The notes under the pieces were generated by a model. That model was not told where the DNA came from, did not search any database, and was given only the letters and a program-made list of their open reading frames with translations. Of a stretch of DNA of 43,575 nucleotides, positions 38,940 through 43,575 are shown one piece after another. Source of the DNA: Desulfuromonas sp. (lineage in GTDB: Bacteria > Desulfobacterota > Desulfuromonadia > Desulfuromonadales > Geopsychrobacteraceae). The position numbers and the translations under genes are program-made. The DNA lies in NCBI GenBank assembly GCA_002868865.1, contig PKUC01000056.1:1-43575 (forward strand), given 5' to 3'. Each line of letters begins with the position of its first letter. The first letter of the stretch is position 1.

Positions 38940-40499
38940 ATGGCCGATAATCTTCTCAGTTTAATGACTTTCTTCCCGCTTCTGGGGATGCTGTTAATCC
39001 TCGTCATACCGCGGGATAACGGTTCACTACTGAAGAGCGCAACTTTGGTGGTTACCCTGATTACCTTTGTGCTCAGCTTGCCGCTTGCGTTTGACGATGT
39101 TTTCACCGTATCCGGCGGGATGCACTACCGTGAATTCCACGAGTGGATCAGCATCGGCAACTTCTTCCAAATGAACTACAACGTCGGTGTTGACGGAATC
39201 AGCCTCTGGCTGGTGATGCTGACCACGTTCATTATGCCGATCGCGGTTCTCTCGACCTGGAACGCCGTCGACAAGAACATCAAAGGGTTTATGGCGCTGC
39301 TGCTGCTGCTCGAAACGGGTATGCTCGGTGCGTTCATCTCTCTTGATCTGTTCCTGTTCTACATCTTCTGGGAACTGATGCTGATCCCGATGTACTTCCT
39401 GATCGGTATCTGGGGCGGAAAGAACCGCATCTATGCCGCAGTCAAGTTCTTCATCTATACAGCGGTCGGTTCTCTGCTGATGCTGGTGGCGATTATCTTC
39501 GTCTACTACTACGCGGTGCAGTCTGGCGCCCCGATCAACGGCTTCGGCATTCAAGAGTTCTACCGTCTGGCGATTCCTTCAGGTGCTCAGTACTGGTTGT
39601 TCCTTGCCTTCGGCTTCAGCTTTGCGATCAAGGTTCCGATGTTCCCGCTGCATACCTGGTTGCCTGATGCGCACACCGAGGCACCGACTGCGGGTTCGGT
39701 TATCCTTGCCGCCGTGCTGCTGAAGATGGGTACTTACGGATATGTCCGCTTCGCCATGCCGCTGTTTCCCGATGCGCTGCAGACCTTCATCCCACTGCTG
39801 GCATTCCTGTCGGTGGTCGGTATCGTCTATGGCTCACTGGTAGCCATGATGCAGGAAGATGTCAAAAAGCTGGTTGCCTATTCATCGGTTGCTCACCTTG
39901 GCTTCGTTATGCTCGGTATCTTTGCGATGAACATGCAGGGTCTGGCTGGCGGTATGATCCAGATGATCAACCACGGTATTTCAACCGGCGCGCTGTTGCT
40001 TATCGTTGGATTCATCTACGAGCGTCGTCACACCCGCTTGATCAGCGAATTCGGTGGATTGGCCCATAAGATGCCGATTTTCGCCACGATCTTCCTGATC
40101 ATCACCTTCTCCTCCATCGGCCTGCCCGGAACCAACGGCTTCGTAGGCGAATTTCTGGCTCTGATGGGTGCGTTTGAGAGCGGTCTGCGCTGGTATGCAG
40201 TTGTAGCAACGACCGGCGTTATCTTTGCCGCTGTTTATATGCTCTGGATGTACCAGCGTGTGATGTTCGGTAAGATGACAAATCCTGCTAACGAGAATCT
40301 GAAGGACCTCTCTGCACGTGAGATTGTCCTGATGGTGCCTCTGTTGGTGTTCGTCTTCTGGATCGGTGTGTACCCCAACACCTTCTTTGAGAAGATGAAT
40401 CCGGCCATGGAGCAGCTGTTGAATCAGATGGAGTCTAAGGTTGCTGTTGTCGAGCAGGTTGAGCAGCCGGTTGTCGCCCAGATGGTTGAATACAAGTAA
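38940..40499 (+). CDS. nuoM: NADH-quinone oxidoreductase subunit M
   Basis: The 519-residue antiporter-like proton-pumping subunit has about 14 transmembrane helices. The conserved glutamate lies in FWELMLIPMYFLIG, the lysine/histidine path in FPLHTWLPDAHTEAPTAGS, and VAYSSVAHLGFVMLG is intact. AAGGAG precedes the ATG. Confidence 0.95.
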   Translation: MADNLLSLMTFFPLLGMLLILVIPRDNGSLLKSATLVVTLITFVLSLPLAFDDVFTVSGGMHYREFHEWISIGNFFQMNYNVGVDGISLWLVMLTTFIMPIAVLSTWNAVDKNIKGFMALLLLLETGMLGAFISLDLFLFYIFWELMLIPMYFLIGIWGGKNRIYAAVKFFIYTAVGSLLMLVAIIFVYYYAVQSGAPINGFGIQEFYRLAIPSGAQYWLFLAFGFSFAIKVPMFPLHTWLPDAHTEAPTAGSVILAAVLLKMGTYGYVRFAMPLFPDALQTFIPLLAFLSVVGIVYGSLVAMMQEDVKKLVAYSSVAHLGFVMLGIFAMNMQGLAGGMIQMINHGISTGALLLIVGFIYERRHTRLISEFGGLAHKMPIFATIFLIITFSSIGLPGTNGFVGEFLALMGAFESGLRWYAVVATTGVIFAAVYMLWMYQRVMFGKMTNPANENLKDLSAREIVLMVPLLVFVFWIGVYPNTFFEKMNPAMEQLLNQMESKVAVVEQVEQPVVAQMVEYK

Positions 40500-40538
40500 T
40501 TGAATTGATATAAACACGGTTTCCCGAGGAGCTGTTCG

Positions 40539-41999
40539 ATGGAAAATCTGGCGCAAATCGCCATGGAGAGTGTGAATTTTCAGGCTATCATGCCCTCTCT
40601 GGTCCTCTGTTGCTTCGGCATGGTTCTGTTGCTTGTTTCGGTCTTTTTAGAGCGCGGCAGAACAGCACCTATCTGTTGGCTGAGTATTATCGGTCTGGTT
40701 GTCACCGGGATCATTTCGATCAACGGATGGAACGATCCCCAAGCGGGCTTTGCCGGCGGGGTCGTTCTGGATAACTTCGCCACTTTCTTCAACCTGACCT
40801 GTTTGATTGCGGCCGGGTTGACAATTCTGATGTCTGACAGTTATCTGCACCGTGAAGGGTATCCGGTCGCTGAATACTATCCACTGATCCTGTTTACTAC
40901 CGCAGGTGCTATGTGGATGGCTTCGGGTACCGACCTGATGACCATTTTCCTCGGGCTTGAGGTTCTGTCGGTCTCTCTGTATGTCCTGGCGGGCTTCTTT
41001 CGTGGCCAGCTGCGTTCCAACGAGGCCGGGCTCAAGTATTTCTTCCTCGGTGCATTTTCGACCGGCTTCATGCTGTACGGTGTGGCCCTGCTCTACGGTG
41101 TTACCGGCACAACCAAGGTTGCTGGAATTGCCGAAGCGATTCGCCTGATGCCCGATGCATCGTCCAATCCAATGATTATCGCCGGCGCCATCCTGCTGTC
41201 GATCGGATTCCTGTTTAAGATCGGTGCTGCGCCGTTCCATATGTGGACGCCCGATGTCTATCAGGGTGCTCCGACCCCGATCACAGCGTTTATGAGTGCC
41301 GGTCCTAAAGCGGCTGCTTTTGCTGCCTTCATGCGCGTCACCTATATCAGTCTCGACAGCCTGCAGGTTGACATGTCCGCCATGTTCTGGGTTCTGGCGG
41401 TGCTGACCATGACCATCGGTAACTTTGTTGCCATCGCACAGAAAGACGTCAAGCGGATGCTGGCGTTCTCCTCCATATCCCACGCGGGCTATGCGCTGGT
41501 GGGTATGGTGGCGTGGAACGAAGTCGGCTTCTCCGGAATCCTCTTCTACATGCTGGTCTACACCTTTATGAACATCGGTGCCTTTGCTGTTCTGGTCCTG
41601 ATTGGCAAGCAGGGTGAGGATAACCTGACTCTGGATGGTATGGCTGGTTTGGGCTATAAGCGGCCCTTCCTCGGTGTCGCCATGGCCATTTTCCTCTTTT
41701 CGCTGATGGGTCTGCCGCCGACAGCTGGTTTTACCGGTAAGTTCTTTATCTTCGCCGGTGCGCTGAAGGCCGGTTATGTCTGGCTGGCGATCCTGGGTGT
41801 CCTGAACTCGGCGGTGTCACTGTACTACTACCTGCGTGTTATGGTGTACATGTACTTCCGTGATCCGGTTGAGGATTTCTCCTGGGTCAAGATGGAGATG
41901 GCAACAATCGTTTCCATCCTCATTGCCATCGCTGGCGTGCTGTATCTGGGCGTTCTTCCCGGACCAGTGATGGAACTGGCGAAACTGTCGATTTTCTAG
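40539..41999 (+). CDS. nuoN: NADH-quinone oxidoreductase subunit N
   Basis: The 486-residue antiporter-like subunit has about 14 transmembrane helices, with LEVLSVSLYVLAGF, the motif FHMWTPDVYQGAPTPITAFM and AFSSISHAGYALVGM. It completes the canonical nuoA-N order, with no insertion or missing gene across the operon. A strong terminator lies 21 bases after the stop. Confidence 0.96.
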   Translation: MENLAQIAMESVNFQAIMPSLVLCCFGMVLLLVSVFLERGRTAPICWLSIIGLVVTGIISINGWNDPQAGFAGGVVLDNFATFFNLTCLIAAGLTILMSDSYLHREGYPVAEYYPLILFTTAGAMWMASGTDLMTIFLGLEVLSVSLYVLAGFFRGQLRSNEAGLKYFFLGAFSTGFMLYGVALLYGVTGTTKVAGIAEAIRLMPDASSNPMIIAGAILLSIGFLFKIGAAPFHMWTPDVYQGAPTPITAFMSAGPKAAAFAAFMRVTYISLDSLQVDMSAMFWVLAVLTMTIGNFVAIAQKDVKRMLAFSSISHAGYALVGMVAWNEVGFSGILFYMLVYTFMNIGAFAVLVLIGKQGEDNLTLDGMAGLGYKRPFLGVAMAIFLFSLMGLPPTAGFTGKFFIFAGALKAGYVWLAILGVLNSAVSLYYYLRVMVYMYFRDPVEDFSWVKMEMATIVSILIAIAGVLYLGVLPGPVMELAKLSIF

Positions 42000-42020
42000 A
42001 TCGGCCTACAGCTCGAACTT

Positions 42021-42053
42021 AAAAAGCCCTCCGTTTTACGGGGGGCTTTTTTT
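42021..42053. terminator. Bidirectional terminator between nuoN and the glycosyltransferase
   Basis: AAAAAGCCCTCCG (42021-42033) pairs with CGGGGGGCTTTTT (42039-42051) around a 5-base loop, and T continues to 42053. The A run on the 5' arm gives a T run on the opposite strand, so it can end both the nuo operon and the convergent miaA/glycosyltransferase unit. Confidence 0.93.
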
Positions 42054-42082
42054 ATTGCAAACGGTTTGAGGCGGGGGAGCCG

Positions 42083-43327
42083 TTAGAGAAGCTCAAGCAG
42101 CGCTAATTGCTCGTGCGGGGTGGTGTAGGAAGGCTGTCCACACCACAGAAGCAGGTCGTTGATCAGGGTCAGTTCGTCCTGATTCGCTTCGGGATTCAGA
42201 CGGGTCAGCAGCTGTCGAGTCCTCAGTGCATCGAACCAGACATGAAAGGCCCGCAGAAAGTCGGGTTGTGTCTGGTACTGGCACTGCAGGCGAGTCCACA
42301 CAGAACGAAAATCAAGGCTATCGATCAGTTCCAACAGCATGGGGCTTAACTGGTGCGCCTGCTGGCGGACGGTGTCACTGTCCACCTGCCAACAGTGTGA
42401 AACCAGCTGTAACCATTGCTGCAGAACAGCGAATGATGACTGAGCGCACAGGGTGTAAGGTTTCTGTCGGTCTGCTGAGAGAGCATCAACGACACGGCCG
42501 GTGCCGAAAGGCACCCGGTCTGAAATTCGCGCCGAAGGCATTACCCGGGTGTCATTCAGAGGTGTGACACAGGACGTTTTTGCCACCTGTTGAAGAAAAT
42601 AGAAATCCTCTCCCGCCAAGCGGCGGTTCATCCCTCCAGCACGTGCATAGTCGAGCGCCGCACAGGCAAATGCACTGCCGATACTGATAAAGGCGTAGGG
42701 CGAGCCCGCCACCGCCAAACCCAGAGTGTAGCTACGCAGATACCGTTCATAGCGCCGGATCGCATGTTCGGCCTGTGGCGATGCTGCCGGAGCATGACGA
42801 AACGGTATGGTCACCGCCCCCGTCTGCTTGTTGCTGAAATGGTCAAACAGTGCGACGAGATACGTTTCTGTAACCAGCGTGTCAGCGTCGAGGGACACAA
42901 TAAATGGATGACGATCCCAGTTCAAACCCTGCAGGCTAAGATCCATCCCGATCTTGCGCGCCAGCCCCACGCCCTGCTTTTCCGGCAGCTCTACACCGGA
43001 GCTGGAGGCGTCGACCCAATGCAGTCGCAGTGTCGAGTGGTGCCGGTAGCTCTCCAGAAGCCTGAGGGTGGCCTGGTTATCATGTCGAATGTGGGGTGCG
43101 GCACTTGCGCGATTGTTAACGACCACAAGCACCCGTGTCTGGTCCAGCAGGTGCTGTGGATTCGTTTCCAGGCTGCGCAAGGTGTGTGGCAGGGACTCGC
43201 TTTCGCCGAGGGCCGGAATCACAATACAGGCGAGGCAGGGGGACTGATCGAGCCCATTGATGACCCATGGCCCCTGGACTGCCCGTTTGATCAGGTAGCT
43301 CTCGACCGGTGGCGGGATCTGTCTCAT
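42083..43327 (-). CDS. Family 2 glycosyltransferase
   Basis: The 414-residue cytoplasmic protein has a GT2/GT-A fold: IVIPALGESESLPHTLRSL near residue 35, VVVNN near 68, the metal/nucleotide motif VSLDADT (near 145) and the acceptor-site AGEDFYFLQQ (near 238). There is no membrane helix or signal peptide, so it is not a polysaccharide synthase of the membrane type. It starts with ATG at 43327, overlapping the miaA stop by ATGA, so translation is coupled. Donor and acceptor are unknown; pairing with a tRNA-modification gene gives no clue to its role. Confidence 0.85.
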   Translation of the reverse strand: MRQIPPPVESYLIKRAVQGPWVINGLDQSPCLACIVIPALGESESLPHTLRSLETNPQHLLDQTRVLVVVNNRASAAPHIRHDNQATLRLLESYRHHSTLRLHWVDASSSGVELPEKQGVGLARKIGMDLSLQGLNWDRHPFIVSLDADTLVTETYLVALFDHFSNKQTGAVTIPFRHAPAASPQAEHAIRRYERYLRSYTLGLAVAGSPYAFISIGSAFACAALDYARAGGMNRRLAGEDFYFLQQVAKTSCVTPLNDTRVMPSARISDRVPFGTGRVVDALSADRQKPYTLCAQSSFAVLQQWLQLVSHCWQVDSDTVRQQAHQLSPMLLELIDSLDFRSVWTRLQCQYQTQPDFLRAFHVWFDALRTRQLLTRLNPEANQDELTLINDLLLWCGQPSYTTPHEQLALLELL

Positions 43328-43575
43328 TGGTGCGTTGAGCCCGTCTGTTGAAGCCGTTTTAGAAGTATCTGCAGCGGTTGCTTGTCGCCGTCCAGCCAGT
43401 GAATCGCGGTGCCCTGCCGCTCCATCCGCCTAAACCAGGTGTCCTGCCGTTTGGCAAATTGGCAGATAGCAGTGTAGAGCTTCTGCACCATATCGTTCCT
43501 GCTCAATTCTCCCTGCAGGTGCTGCGCGATCAGACGGTATTCCAGACCATAAAATTCCAGAGAGGCCCAGCTTAC
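43324..43575 (-). CDS. miaA: tRNA dimethylallyltransferase, C-terminal fragment (5' end outside window)
   Basis: The frame is open to the window edge (start is beyond 43575) and 83 residues are visible. It contains EYRLIAQHLQGELS and QFAKRQDTWFRR, the latter being the C-terminal signature of MiaA, which adds a dimethylallyl group to A37 of tRNAs reading U-starting codons. The final 30 residues are ordinary. The stop TGA overlaps the glycosyltransferase ATG. Because the catalytic P-loop part is not in view, a MiaA-like paralogue cannot be excluded. Confidence 0.85.
   Translation of the reverse strand, partial: VSWASLEFYGLEYRLIAQHLQGELSRNDMVQKLYTAICQFAKRQDTWFRRMERQGTAIHWLDGDKQPLQILLKRLQQTGSTHQ

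Noticed and set aside
1-43575. CRISPR arrays, insertion sequences, prophage genes, tRNA or rRNA genes
   Set aside because: No regularly spaced repeats, transposase motifs, terminal inverted repeats or tRNA-like folds were recognised on either strand.

Overview
The window reads as a chromosomal segment of an anaerobic, cytochrome-rich deltaproteobacterium of the Desulfuromonadales type (Geobacter / Pelobacter / Desulfuromonas relatives). The evidence is a single-chain pyruvate:ferredoxin oxidoreductase, an octaheme c-type cytochrome beside a DUF3373 outer-membrane porin, a complete 14-gene nuo operon whose NuoF carries extra iron-sulfur domains, hybrid GGDEF/EAL proteins and a probable selenoprotein. 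No tRNA, rRNA, CRISPR array, insertion sequence or phage gene was recognised. The assignment is inferred from protein families, not from a marker gene.

Layout. 1-6565: the C-terminal part of pyruvate:ferredoxin oxidoreductase; an aminotransferase behind a leader that holds a short ORF and an intrinsic terminator (possible attenuator); a GCS2-type glutamate-cysteine ligase; transketolase. 6566-10609: a structured 5' region, then a monoheme cytochrome c, a DUF3373 porin and an octaheme cytochrome of the tetrathionate-reductase-like family, probably one periplasm/outer-membrane electron-transfer module. 10636-14822: rsgA and a large periplasmic-binding-domain / PAS / GGDEF / EAL protein. 14819-17597 (minus strand): a DUF2917 protein, a YyaL-type thioredoxin-domain protein and an MTH1187/YkoF-type thiamine-binding protein, divergent from a MocR-type regulator across a repeat-containing promoter region. 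19379-22686: a small zinc-ribbon gene broken by an in-frame TAA, and a second membrane PAS-GGDEF-EAL protein.

22715-23519 (minus strand): a membrane protein resembling the Pycsar effector PycTM family, without a visible cyclase, and a small S4-domain protein. 23661-26599: a probable operon of an ABC-2 exporter (ATPase plus permease), a 90-residue AhpD-like protein read through an in-frame TGA as selenocysteine with a SECIS-like hairpin just downstream, and the redox chaperone Hsp33. The TGA-split gene is easy to miss because neither half is a convincing ORF. 26854-42053: a perfect 16-bp palindrome next to a promoter-like sequence, the complete nuoABCDEFGHIJKLMN operon and a bidirectional terminator. 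42083-43575 (minus strand): a family 2 glycosyltransferase translationally coupled to the end of miaA.

How the parts fit. Pyruvate oxidation to reduced ferredoxin, complex I and periplasmic/outer-membrane cytochromes suit a respiratory anaerobe. Glutamate-cysteine ligase, the selenoprotein and Hsp33 suggest thiol and oxidative-stress handling. Two hybrid c-di-GMP enzymes suggest environmental control of surface behaviour. The strongest leads are the selenoprotein beside hslO, the porin-octaheme module with its structured leader, the orphan PycTM-like protein, the attenuator-like leader and a lost cysteine ligand in NuoF.
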